Positions 36,093 to 44,209 of a stretch of DNA of 64,000 nt are shown piece by piece. How positions within the stretch are numbered: the stretch's first letter is position 1; every line of letters begins with the position of its first letter. The translations under genes were made by a program, and so were the position numbers. Location of the stretch: NCBI RefSeq assembly GCF_039566955.1, contig NZ_CP154796.1:2294001-2358000 (forward strand), written 5' to 3'. The DNA is from Micromonospora sp. DSM 45708 (GTDB lineage: Bacteria > Actinomycetota > Actinomycetes > Mycobacteriales > Micromonosporaceae). A model generated the notes under the pieces. It ran no database searches, was not told the origin of the DNA, and saw only the letters and a list, made by a program, of their open reading frames with translations.

Positions 36093-37067
36093 GGATCGGC
36101 CGGTGCGGTCCGTCGACGGATCGCACCGCTGTCGGCGACGCCGTCGGACCAGCTCACCGGCTGCGGCCGGCCAGTGCGGGCAGGTGAACGCGAATCCGGC
36201 GGCAGTGAGTCGTCCGGGGGCGACCCGCCGACTCTTGAGCAGCAGTTCGGTGTCCGACCGGAGCGCGAACGCGCCGATCTCCGCCATCCATCCGGTGGCG
36301 GGCAGGCCGACCGGCATCCGCCAGGCCGACCGTAGTTCCCGCATGAACTCCCGCTGCGGCAACGGGTTCGGCGCGGCCAGGTTCACGGCCCCGGCGAGGT
36401 CGTCGCGGGCGATCAGGAAGCGGACGGCGCGGACGAAGTCCCGGTCGTGGATCCAGGAGACGTACTGCCGGCCGCCCGCGACCGGTCCACCGAGTCCGAG
36501 TCGTGCCAGCCGGCTCAGCACGTCGAACACGCCACCGCGGTCGGGGCTCATCACCATGGCCGACCGCAGTGCGACCTTGCGCGTGTGGGGGGTTGCCGCC
36601 TGTTCCTGCGCGGCCTCCCAGTTCCGGGCGATCTCGACGCTGTACGCCCAGTACCCGGGCACGGCGGGCTCGTCGCCGCCGAGCAGACCGCCGTGCTCGT
36701 CGTTGGCGGCGTCGAAGCGGTGCGCGTAGATCGTCGCGGTGCTCATCTGCAACCACACCCGGGGCGGTCGGGCCGCCCGGGCGATGGCCTCGCCGACCAC
36801 CCGCGTGGACTCCACCCGTGACCTCATCATGGCGTCGAGGTTCGCTGCGGTGTACCGGCAGCTCACGCTGCGCCCCGCCAGGTTGACGATCACGTCGCTG
36901 CCGCTGATGTGCTCGGCCCAGTCGCCGAGCGTGGAGCCGTCCCACCGGACCTGGCGGGCGCCCCGTGGCGAGCGGGTCAGCAGCACGACGTCGTGGCCCT
37001 CGGCGGTCAGCGCCCGATCCAGGATCGTGCCGACCTGCCCGGTGCCGCCGGGGATGACGACCTTCAC
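36081..37067 (-). CDS. TIGR01777/YfcH-type NAD-dependent epimerase-like SDR
   Basis: A 328-residue extended SDR. N-terminal nucleotide-binding VIPGGTGQVGTILDRAL, SDVIVNLAGRSVSCRYT, and the family-specific VLRSAMVMSPDRGGVF-like and QYVSWIHDRDFVRAVRFLI segments. Catalytic region STATIYAHRFDAAND. Substrate is unknown for the family. It is transcribed with no close partner; the C-terminal ~20 residues are Arg-rich and not conserved. Confidence 0.85.
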   Translation of the reverse strand: MKVVIPGGTGQVGTILDRALTAEGHDVVLLTRSPRGARQVRWDGSTLGDWAEHISGSDVIVNLAGRSVSCRYTAANLDAMMRSRVESTRVVGEAIARAARPPRVWLQMSTATIYAHRFDAANDEHGGLLGGDEPAVPGYWAYSVEIARNWEAAQEQAATPHTRKVALRSAMVMSPDRGGVFDVLSRLARLGLGGPVAGGRQYVSWIHDRDFVRAVRFLIARDDLAGAVNLAAPNPLPQREFMRELRSAWRMPVGLPATGWMAEIGAFALRSDTELLLKSRRVAPGRLTAAGFAFTCPHWPAAAGELVRRRRRQRCDPSTDRTGRSPAG

Positions 37068-37191
37068 GGTCCCTCCTCGCCCGACCTGATTTGAACACGT
37101 TCAACTCTACGGCGGTGCGGCCGGACCGTCAAGATCGACCGAGGGGTGGGACATGTTGGCGATCATCGATGTCTAGCGGCATCGTCGAGGT

Positions 37192-38367
37192 ATGAGAGGC
37201 GTCCACTCGTCCGCGCTGTTCCGCCGTCCACGGTGGGGTCTGCCGGTTGCCGTCGTGCTGTCGACGGCGGTGCTCGCAACCGCACCGATCGCCGCGCCGA
37301 CGGCCGACGCCGGCACCGCCGCGCCCGCCGCGTACGCCGGCGTGGCTCCGGCGCCCGCCGCCGAGCCGACCGGGCCGCCGGCGCCGAGCACGGCGCCCAG
37401 CACGCCGAGCACCACACCCTTCCCGCCGAGCGCGCCGACGGACCTGACCGCCAGCGAGGTACGGAGCGGGTCGGTGACCCTCACCTGGACCGCCGCCACC
37501 CGCGGCTGCTGCCCCGTCGTCGGCTACGACATCACGTACTACCAGGCGTTCGACGACGTCATCTACAGCGCCAGCGTCGGGGACGTCACCACCACCACGA
37601 TCACCGGCTACCTCCGGGCGGGCCGGCAGTACTCGTTCCGGCTGTCCGCCCGGGACAGCCTCGGGCACCGCTCCGCCCCGAGCAACACGGTGACCGTGGT
37701 CACCCCGGTGACGGACACCGGCCCGGACACCACCCCGCCGAGCGCCCCGGGGAACCTGACCGTCGGCGAGGTGACCGCCTCGACCGCCACGCTGTCCTGG
37801 TCGCCGTCGACGGACGACGTCGGCGTGCTCGGCTACAACGTCTACCGGTTCGACGGCTGGTTCAGCTCGACGCTCGTCGCCACCGTGCCGGGTACGACGT
37901 ACACGGCGTCGCTGCCGCCGTCGACGCCGCTGCGCAACCTGTACTACGTCCGGGCCCGGGACGCGGTGGGCAACGTGTCGATCGCGTCGAACACGGTCAC
38001 CCTGCCCACGGCGCCCACCCCGCCGCCCTCGACCTGCCGGGTGACCTACCGGAACCAGTCCGAGTGGCAGGGCGGTTTCGTGGCCACGGTGACGGTCCAG
38101 AACCTCGGTGCGGCGCCGGTCGACGGCTGGACCGTCGCCTTCGGCTTCCCCGGCGACCAGCAGGTCACCTCGGGGTGGAACGCCACGGTCGGGCAGACCG
38201 GCGCCACCGTGACCGCCCGCAACGTCGACTGGAACCGCGTGCTCGCGCCGAACGGCTCCGCGACCTTCGGCGTCCAGGGCCGGTGGAGCGCCAGCGACGC
38301 GCCGCCGACCGGCTTCACGCTGAACGGCGCCCCCTGCGCCGTCGGCTCCGGAGAGGACGTCCCGTGA
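37192..38367 (+). CDS. Secreted FN3-FN3-CBM2 protein without catalytic domain
   Basis: A 391-residue protein: signal region to ~residue 45, Pro/Ala/Thr linker, FN3 module 1 (~80-180, LTASEVRSGSVTLTWTAAT), FN3 module 2 (~185-275, LTVGEVTASTATLSWSPSTDD) and a CBM2 (~280-385, CRVTYRNQSEWQGGFVATVTVQN). No hydrolase domain is present. The GTGA overlap with the GH53 gene means both are made together, so it may present or support the galactanase on polysaccharide. A degraded multidomain enzyme is the alternative. Confidence 0.85.
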   Translation: MRGVHSSALFRRPRWGLPVAVVLSTAVLATAPIAAPTADAGTAAPAAYAGVAPAPAAEPTGPPAPSTAPSTPSTTPFPPSAPTDLTASEVRSGSVTLTWTAATRGCCPVVGYDITYYQAFDDVIYSASVGDVTTTTITGYLRAGRQYSFRLSARDSLGHRSAPSNTVTVVTPVTDTGPDTTPPSAPGNLTVGEVTASTATLSWSPSTDDVGVLGYNVYRFDGWFSSTLVATVPGTTYTASLPPSTPLRNLYYVRARDAVGNVSIASNTVTLPTAPTPPPSTCRVTYRNQSEWQGGFVATVTVQNLGAAPVDGWTVAFGFPGDQQVTSGWNATVGQTGATVTARNVDWNRVLAPNGSATFGVQGRWSASDAPPTGFTLNGAPCAVGSGEDVP

Positions 38368-39482
38368 GCACCCGTCCCGGGGCCCTGCTCGCGGCCGTCG
38401 CGGCCGGCATCCTCGCCGTCTCCACCACGCTCGGCGGCACGCCCGCGCCGGCCGCCGCGGCGAACACGCTCACCATGCGGGGCGCCGACGTCTCCTCGTT
38501 GCAGCGCAGCCTGGATCTGGGCGCGAAGTACTACGACGCCGGCGGTGTCGCCCGCGACCCCCTGGACATCCTGAAGTCCGTCGGCGTCAACTACGTCCGG
38601 CTGCGCGTCTGGAACAACCCGGCCAGCGGCTACAACAACAAGAGCAGGGTGCTGGCCCAGGCGGGCGCGGCCAGGGCGAAGGGCCTGAAGGTGCTCATCG
38701 ACTTCCACTACTCCGACACCTGGGCCGACCCCGGCAAGCAGTACAAGCCGGCCGCCTGGGCCGGGCACAGCCTGAGCCAACTGCGTACCGACGTGTACGC
38801 CTTCACCTACGACGTCTGCGCCAGCCTCCGGGCGCAGGGCACCCCGCCGGACAGCGTGCAGATCGGCAACGAGATCAACGTCGGGATGCTGTGGAACGAG
38901 GGCAAGGTCGTCAACAACGACTTCGCTCCGCTGGCCGGCCTGCTGAAGCAGGGCTACAACGCGACCAAGGCGTGCGGCGCCGGCATCCCGGTGATGATCC
39001 ACACCGCCGACGCCGACAGCAACGCCAACGCCCGCTGGTTCTACGACGGCATCCGCGCCCAGGGCGTGCAGTGGGACGTCACGGCCCTGTCGTACTACTG
39101 CATGTGGCACGGCACGCTGGCGAACCTCTACCAGAACATCGTCGACCTGCGCGGTCGCTACGGCAAGCCGGTGGTGATCGTGGAGACCGCGTACCCCTTC
39201 ACCCGCAACGACGCGGACGGCGAGCCGAACGCCATCGGCGACGCGACCTGCGACGGCATCGCCGCGACCTGGTCCGGGCAGGCCCAGGAGTTCGACTGGG
39301 TCCAGAACACGGCGCGCAACGCCGGGGCCGTCGGGGTCTTCTACTGGGAACCGACCTGGTACGCCGTGCGCGGCAACGGCTGGGACCCGGCCGACATCAA
39401 CGGCACCGGGAACCAGTGGGACAACATGGCCGTCTTCGACTGGTCCGGGCGGGTGAACCCGGGCGTGCGATGGACGCCCTGA
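38364..39482 (+). CDS. GH53 endo-beta-1,4-galactanase (arabinogalactan endo-galactosidase)
   Basis: A 372-residue secreted enzyme. Signal peptide to about residue 32, then the GH53 TIM barrel: MRGADVSSL at the start, LIDFHYSDTWADPGKQ, acid/base Glu in VQIGNEINVGMLW and nucleophile Glu in VVIVETAYPF. It cleaves beta-1,4-galactan side chains of pectin. It starts at GTG 38,364 overlapping the FN3-CBM2 stop; frames upstream in the same phase are not part of the enzyme. It has no CBM of its own. Confidence 0.92.
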   Translation: MSTRPGALLAAVAAGILAVSTTLGGTPAPAAAANTLTMRGADVSSLQRSLDLGAKYYDAGGVARDPLDILKSVGVNYVRLRVWNNPASGYNNKSRVLAQAGAARAKGLKVLIDFHYSDTWADPGKQYKPAAWAGHSLSQLRTDVYAFTYDVCASLRAQGTPPDSVQIGNEINVGMLWNEGKVVNNDFAPLAGLLKQGYNATKACGAGIPVMIHTADADSNANARWFYDGIRAQGVQWDVTALSYYCMWHGTLANLYQNIVDLRGRYGKPVVIVETAYPFTRNDADGEPNAIGDATCDGIAATWSGQAQEFDWVQNTARNAGAVGVFYWEPTWYAVRGNGWDPADINGTGNQWDNMAVFDWSGRVNPGVRWTP

Positions 39483-39680
39483 CCTGCCCCGACCGGTCAC
39501 GCCTATCCGACCGCCGGCCCGGCCCGTGGCAGGCCGTCCGAGTAGTCCGCACCGTCCACGTGGCGGTGGCGGCTCTGGGCGACGGTGGTACCGGTCGGTG
39601 GGGGATTGTGTCGACGTTCGCCGATGAGTAACGTGGCGCACTGATGTGACTACTCGCTGCTGTCGTCGGAGGTGGTCCAC

Positions 39681-40904
39681 ATGATGGGTGCCGTGGAGGC
39701 GGAACTGCCGCTCTGGCCGCCGGTCAACCCCGCCCGAGGTCCGTTCGCCCCACTCGACGAGGGCGAACGCCAGCGCTACGTCGGCCCGGTGAGACGGGTG
39801 CGCCTGCCCACCGGGGCCGCGGCCTGGCTGGTCACCCGGCATGCCGACGTCCGTCGAGTGCTGCGGCACCCCGCCTTCAGCGCCGACTTCAACCGCCCCG
39901 GCTTTCCGTTGCTGCGCCCGTTGCCGCCCCAGGCGCCCGAGGAGGGCAAGGGCATGTTCTTCCGGATGGACGGCACCGAGCACGCCCGGCTGCGCCGGAT
40001 GCTGACCGCCGAGTTCATGATCAAGAATGTCCGTCGGATCGAGCCGCTGATCCGGCGTAGCGTCGAGGAGTCGCTCGACGCCCTGGCCGCCGCCGGGCCC
40101 CCGGCCGATCTGGTGTCGACCTTCGCCCTGTCCCTGCCGTCCATGGTGATCTGCCACCTGCTCGGCGTCCCCTACGCCGACCACGACTTCTTCCAGGCCC
40201 GCAGCCGCTCTCTGCTCGATCAAGGGATGCCGCCGGAACGGCTCCGGCACGAGTTCGGGGAGCTGCGTGACTACCTCCGGGCGCTGATCGACGCCAAGCG
40301 GGCCCGGCCCCAGGGGCCGGACGATCTGCTCGGCCGGCTGATCCGGGAACGGGTCGAGCCGGGGGAGCTCGATGTGGACGAACTGGCCGGGATGGCGATG
40401 CTGCTGCTCGTCGCCGGTCACGAGACCACCGCCAACATGATCGGGCTGAGTGTCCTGCTGCTGACCCGGGAACCCGGGCGGTACGCGCTCCTGCGCGACG
40501 AGCCCGACCGGGCGGCGGATCTGGTGGAGGAGCTGCTGCGTTACCTGAGCGTCCTGCGGACCGGGGTGCTCCGGGTGGCCACCGAGGACGTCGAGATCGG
40601 CGGCCGGGCGATCCGGGCCGGCGAGGGCGTGATCGCCCTGATCGCCCTGGCCAACCGGGACGACGAGGTCTTCGACGACCCGGACCGGTTCGACCCGTAC
40701 CGGCAGGCGCACCAGCAGGTGGCCTTCGGGTTCGGGGTGCACCAGTGCATCGGGCAGCCGCTGGCCCGCGCCGAGTTGCGCATCGCGCTGTCGGGGCTGG
40801 CCCGCCGCTTTCCCGACCTGCGCGTGACGGCCGCCCCGGAGGAGTTGAGCACCCGGGACAACTCGATCGTCTTCGGTCTCGACGCGCTGCCGGTGACCTG
40901 GTGA
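39681..40904 (+). CDS. Cytochrome P450 (with adjacent ferredoxin)
   Basis: A 407-residue bacterial P450: I-helix LLLVAGHETTANM, K-helix EELLRY, and haem loop FGFGVHQCIGQPLAR. ATG 39,681 follows GGAGGTGG. The stop overlaps the GTG of a 3Fe-4S ferredoxin gene, its probable electron donor. Substrate not predictable; similar P450/ferredoxin pairs are common in CYP105/107-like groups. It is separated from both biosynthetic clusters by polysaccharide-enzyme genes. Confidence 0.93.
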   Translation: MMGAVEAELPLWPPVNPARGPFAPLDEGERQRYVGPVRRVRLPTGAAAWLVTRHADVRRVLRHPAFSADFNRPGFPLLRPLPPQAPEEGKGMFFRMDGTEHARLRRMLTAEFMIKNVRRIEPLIRRSVEESLDALAAAGPPADLVSTFALSLPSMVICHLLGVPYADHDFFQARSRSLLDQGMPPERLRHEFGELRDYLRALIDAKRARPQGPDDLLGRLIRERVEPGELDVDELAGMAMLLLVAGHETTANMIGLSVLLLTREPGRYALLRDEPDRAADLVEELLRYLSVLRTGVLRVATEDVEIGGRAIRAGEGVIALIALANRDDEVFDDPDRFDPYRQAHQQVAFGFGVHQCIGQPLARAELRIALSGLARRFPDLRVTAAPEELSTRDNSIVFGLDALPVTW

Positions 40905-41131
40905 CCGCCGCCGGCGGCCCCGTCGGCGAGGAGCGGAGGGTGCGGGTGGAGGTGGACCGGGACGCCTGTTGCGGCTCGGGGAACTGCGTGCTCGCCGCGC
41001 CGGAGGTGTTCATCCAGGGCGACGCGGACGGGCTGGTGCTGCTGCTGGCCGCCGCGCCGCCGGCGGAGTGCGCCGAGCGGGTGCGCCGCGCCGCCGACCT
41101 CTGCCCGGCCGGGGCCATCCGCGTCACCTGA
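40901..41131 (+). CDS. 3Fe-4S ferredoxin (Fer4-13 type), P450 partner
   Basis: A 76-residue ferredoxin with cluster ligands in DACCGSGNCVLAAPEVF and the last cysteine in LCPAGAIRV. The second position of the motif is Gly/Ser rather than Cys, which fits a 3Fe-4S cluster as in Streptomyces P450 ferredoxins. GTG start overlaps the P450 stop. Confidence 0.92.
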   Translation: MTAAGGPVGEERRVRVEVDRDACCGSGNCVLAAPEVFIQGDADGLVLLLAAAPPAECAERVRRAADLCPAGAIRVT

Positions 41132-41374
41132 GCCACCGTGGGAGGACGCCGGCCCGCTCCGACTGCGGCACCGGCCCGGCCGCCCGGGTCGACGCCGTCC
41201 TCGGCGCACCGGTCGCCGGAGGGACCCGGTCGCTCGACCGCCGTGTGGGCGCTGTACCGGTAGGCGTCCGGGCCGCTGAGCACCGCCTCGGCCACCGTGC
41301 CCGCGTCGTCGCCGCGCCGCCCGGTTCTCGCCCGGGTCGGCCCGCGTCCGGCCACTGCCGCCTCGGGAACCGCG
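41132..41374. other. Short gap with no supported gene
   Basis: About 240 bp between the convergent ferredoxin and hydrolase genes. High GC, no clear hairpin and no recognisable protein on either strand. Confidence 0.4.
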
Positions 41375-42169
41375 TTACCCGATCCGGGACCGGCCCGGGG
41401 CGCCGGTGGTGGCCAGCGCGTCGGCGATCGCCGTCCACACGCCCGGGTGGGCGACCATCCCGCCGTGCGAGCTGTCCACCGTCACGCAGCGGGCCGCCGG
41501 GTCCTGGGAGGCGGCCCAGGACACGATGCCGTCGCTGCGGCTGGCGATCGAGGTGAACGGCAGACCCGGCGGCGCGGGGGCCAGCACGTCGTCGTGGACC
41601 TCGCGGCAGCAGTCGCCGAACGGGCAGTTGCGCACCCAGTCCCGCCGGCCGAGCCGCGTCATGGTGGCCATCCACATGGTCAGCAGTCGCACCGCCAGGT
41701 GGATCCCGAACGGGTCGGTCAGTGGCGACCCGAGCGTGACCAGGGCGCGGACCCGCTCGGGGTGGCGGACGGCGAGGGCCTTGGCGAACATCCCGCCCCG
41801 ACTGTGGCCGACGAGGGTGACCGGCCGCCCGGTCTCGGCGTGCACGCGGACCAGGGCCTCCTCGACGACCGCCAGGTCCCGGCTGGAGCACCGGCGGCCG
41901 TCGGTGAGCCCGGTCGGGCGGGCGTCCCAGCCTCCCTCGCGCAGCCAGTCCCGCAGCAGCGCCACCCGGTCGTCACCGGCGGCGAAGCCGGGCACGACCA
42001 GCACCGGCGCCCGCGGCTCGGGTGGCGTCGGCGGCGCGGGACGCGCGGCACGCAGGGCGGCCAGTTCGCCGACGGCCCGCCGTTCCCGCCAGATCGGCGG
42101 CGCCACGCTTCGCGGCAGCCCGAGGTAGTGCAGCGGCGTCCGGAACGGCTGCCAGGCGCCCTCGCTCAT
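41375..42169 (-). CDS. Alpha/beta hydrolase (lipase/esterase-like)
   Basis: A 264-residue alpha/beta hydrolase: PVLVVPGFAAGDD oxyanion region, nucleophile elbow VGHSRGG, and a probable catalytic His in SSHGGMVAH near the end. No signal peptide. It resembles PGAP1/triacylglycerol-lipase-like hydrolases of actinobacteria. ATGA overlap with the DJ-1/SRPBCC gene puts it in the same TetR-controlled unit. Confidence 0.82.
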   Translation of the reverse strand: MSEGAWQPFRTPLHYLGLPRSVAPPIWRERRAVGELAALRAARPAPPTPPEPRAPVLVVPGFAAGDDRVALLRDWLREGGWDARPTGLTDGRRCSSRDLAVVEEALVRVHAETGRPVTLVGHSRGGMFAKALAVRHPERVRALVTLGSPLTDPFGIHLAVRLLTMWMATMTRLGRRDWVRNCPFGDCCREVHDDVLAPAPPGLPFTSIASRSDGIVSWAASQDPAARCVTVDSSHGGMVAHPGVWTAIADALATTGAPGRSRIG

Positions 42170-43377
42170 CGGGTGGTCCCCTCTGTCGTCGGTCGGGTCG
42201 GCCGGGGAACGCTGCCCGCGCCCGACCCGTCGTTCTCCCGGCGCAGCGCCGCGTCCAGCCGTTCCAGCGTGGTCGCTATGCCGGCCCGCAGGTGGTCGCT
42301 CCGGTCCGCGACGCCGACCAGGCGTTGGACCGCGCGGACCGCCGCCATCTGGGGCGCCGCCCGGGTCATCGACTCGGTGATCCGGGTGCCGCCCTCGACC
42401 GGCTCCAGCTCGTAGCGCCAGGTCGACGACGACGGCCAACCGGTGGTGAACCCGAACACGCGGCCGGGCACCGCCTCGGTCACGGTCGCCGTCATGCGCC
42501 AGCGGTAGAGCGGACCGATGCGGTTGCTGCCGGTGAACCGCAGGCCCGGTTCGCGCCACCGGGCGGCGTACGTCTCCGGGCTCCACTCGCCCATCCGGGT
42601 GATGTCGCTGACCAGCGCGTAGGCCTGGTCCGGGGACGCCGCAACGGTGCGGCTGACGCGGACCGAGAGGGCGGGCTGCGCCTCCTGGTCGGCGATCACG
42701 CGGCCGGCGAGGCGTGCCGACGACGCGGGGTTCTGCCCGGTGTAGAGGTTGCGGTCCACGGCCACGAACGGCCGCAGCGGTAGCCGACCGCGGACGTAGC
42801 GGGCGCCCCGCGCCACCAGCTCGTCCTCCAGCAGCCAGCGGGCCCTGCGGGCGAACCGGTTGAGGAGTTCCTCCCGGTTCGACAGGCCGGTCATGGTGTA
42901 GCCGGCGAACGGCCACGTCCCGTCCTCGCCGGTCGCGGCCAGCGTGGCGGCGGGGGCGTGGCAGAGCAGGGCCAGCGGCGTGCCGGCGCGCAGGGCCCGG
43001 GTCAGCAGCGCGCCGGAGACCGGGTCGGCGGCGAGGTCCTCCATCGGGCCGTGCCCGCCCGGGTAGAAGACCGCGTCGTAGTCGACCGGGTCCACGTCGG
43101 ACAGGTTCCGCGGATGGGCGAACTCCCGGGTGTGGGCGGCGAGGTAGCGGCGGTGCCGGCGCGCACGCCAGGGACTGGTCGCGGGCGGTCGGAGGCTGAG
43201 CGGGTCGATCGTCGGGGGCACGCCGCCGGGGGTCGCCACGGTGACCCGCCAGCCGGCCGCGGAGAAGAGCCGGTGTGGTTCGACGACCTCCTCGGCCCAG
43301 ACGCCGGTGGGGTGTCGCGTGCCGTCCCGCAGCGTCCAGTGGTCGGCCGCCGACAGGACCATCAGCACCGCGCGCAT
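42166..43377 (-). CDS. DJ-1/PfpI-SRPBCC fusion protein
   Basis: About 403 residues with two domains. The N-terminal ~230 residues are a DJ-1/PfpI-type domain (Hsp31/HchA-like): YDAVFYPGGHGPMEDL and the nucleophile elbow LLCHAPAA, then NREELLNRF. Residues ~240-380 are an SRPBCC (START-like/polyketide cyclase) domain: VRVSRTVAASPDQAYALVSDITRMGEWSPE and VEGGTRITESM. ATG 43,377 has GGGGAGGTGG upstream. DJ-1 parts often detoxify glyoxals; fusion to a ligand-binding domain is unusual. Two operator-like palindromes lie in its promoter region. Confidence 0.85.
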   Translation of the reverse strand: MRAVLMVLSAADHWTLRDGTRHPTGVWAEEVVEPHRLFSAAGWRVTVATPGGVPPTIDPLSLRPPATSPWRARRHRRYLAAHTREFAHPRNLSDVDPVDYDAVFYPGGHGPMEDLAADPVSGALLTRALRAGTPLALLCHAPAATLAATGEDGTWPFAGYTMTGLSNREELLNRFARRARWLLEDELVARGARYVRGRLPLRPFVAVDRNLYTGQNPASSARLAGRVIADQEAQPALSVRVSRTVAASPDQAYALVSDITRMGEWSPETYAARWREPGLRFTGSNRIGPLYRWRMTATVTEAVPGRVFGFTTGWPSSSTWRYELEPVEGGTRITESMTRAAPQMAAVRAVQRLVGVADRSDHLRAGIATTLERLDAALRRENDGSGAGSVPRPTRPTTEGTTR

Positions 43378-43392
43378 CGCTCCACCTCCCCT

Positions 43393-43416
43393 GAACCAAA
43401 CCACTTGGTTCGGTTC
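43393..43416. promoter_or_regulatory. Operator-like palindrome 1 (TetR site)
   Basis: Half sites GAACCAAACCA and TGGTTCGGTTC around a CT centre, one mismatch in 11. It lies 16 bp upstream of the DJ-1/SRPBCC start codon and downstream of the tetR gene. Confidence 0.7.
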
Positions 43417-43440
43417 AGGTATAGCACCGGTCGCGGCAAT

Positions 43441-43460
43441 ATCAAACCGGGTGGTTCGAT
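43441..43460. promoter_or_regulatory. Operator-like palindrome 2 (TetR site)
   Basis: ATCAAACC and GGTTCGAT flank a GGGT centre; the arms match at 7 of 8 bases. It shares the AACC...GGTT core with palindrome 1, 24 bp away, so both probably bind the neighbouring TetR protein. Confidence 0.55.
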
Positions 43461-43492
43461 TCGTCCCGTTCGGGGTGCCGGGCCGCGCGGCG

Positions 43493-44086
43493 TCACCCCG
43501 GGGGACGGACCAACCGCTGCGCGGCGCGGCGTACCTGGGTCCGGGCGTCGTCGTCCGGGTCGGGCCGCGGCCCGAGCGCCCGGTGCAGCTCGACCGGGGC
43601 GGTGAGCCAGGACGTGGCCACGGCGATCAACGCGGCCAGCAGGTGGTGCGGCGGCCACTCCGGATCGACCAGCCCGGCCCGCTGTGCGTCCCGGATCACC
43701 GCGATCTTGTGCCGGTAGCCCGTCACGCGCTTCTCCGACACCCGGTCGACGCGCCCGTGTTCGTGCAGCCACGCCCACGCCGCGACCCGTTGCAGGTCGG
43801 GCCGGGCGGCGAACGTGTCGTGCAGCCGTACCGTGTAGTCCACCAGGTCGGGCGTGATCGGCACGACCTGGGACAACTCCTCCAGCCCGACCTCCATCAC
43901 GGTGTCGAACAGGGCGTCCTTGTCGCCGAACCAGGCGTAGATGCGTTCCTTGCTGGCCCGCGCCCGCTCCGCGATCCGGTTGATCCGCGCGCCGTCGACG
44001 CCGTGCCGGGCGAACTCCGCCATCGCCGCGTCGAGCACCCGCCGGCGGGTCTCCAGGCCCCGCGCCTGCGTCGCCGGAGAGGTCAT
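43493..44086 (-). CDS. TetR family regulator
   Basis: A 197-residue regulator. N-terminal HTH: TRRRVLDAAMAEFARHGVDGARINRIAERARASKERIYAWFGDKDALFDTV. The C-terminus matches TetR_C ligand domains (HLLAALIAVATSWLTAPVE). It lies upstream of the DJ-1/SRPBCC-hydrolase genes on the same strand with two palindromic operators between them, so it most likely controls those genes in response to a small toxic ligand. Confidence 0.92.
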   Translation of the reverse strand: MTSPATQARGLETRRRVLDAAMAEFARHGVDGARINRIAERARASKERIYAWFGDKDALFDTVMEVGLEELSQVVPITPDLVDYTVRLHDTFAARPDLQRVAAWAWLHEHGRVDRVSEKRVTGYRHKIAVIRDAQRAGLVDPEWPPHHLLAALIAVATSWLTAPVELHRALGPRPDPDDDARTQVRRAAQRLVRPPG

Positions 44087-44170
44087 CCGGCCAGGTTAGC
44101 GCAGATGGTCGCCGCCCTGAGCCGGCTGGTGCGCACCGCCGGCGGCGCCCGGCCTCGGCCGACCGCCCCG

Positions 44171-44200
44171 CCGGTGCCGCGGCCTCCACCGCGGCACCGG
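44171..44200 (-). terminator. Terminator of the GH5 gene
   Basis: A perfect 12-bp stem (arm CCGGTGCCGCGG) with a 6-base loop, starting 9 bp after the GH5 stop codon. Confidence 0.75.
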
Positions 44201-44209
44201 ACGTGCCGG

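Noticed and set aside
40021..41355. Minus-strand frame with a stretch (DDAGTVAEAVLSGPDAYRYSAH) resembling the end of a dehydrogenase
   Set aside because: Too short and isolated; most of the frame is antisense to the P450 and ferredoxin, and no other dehydrogenase motif is present.
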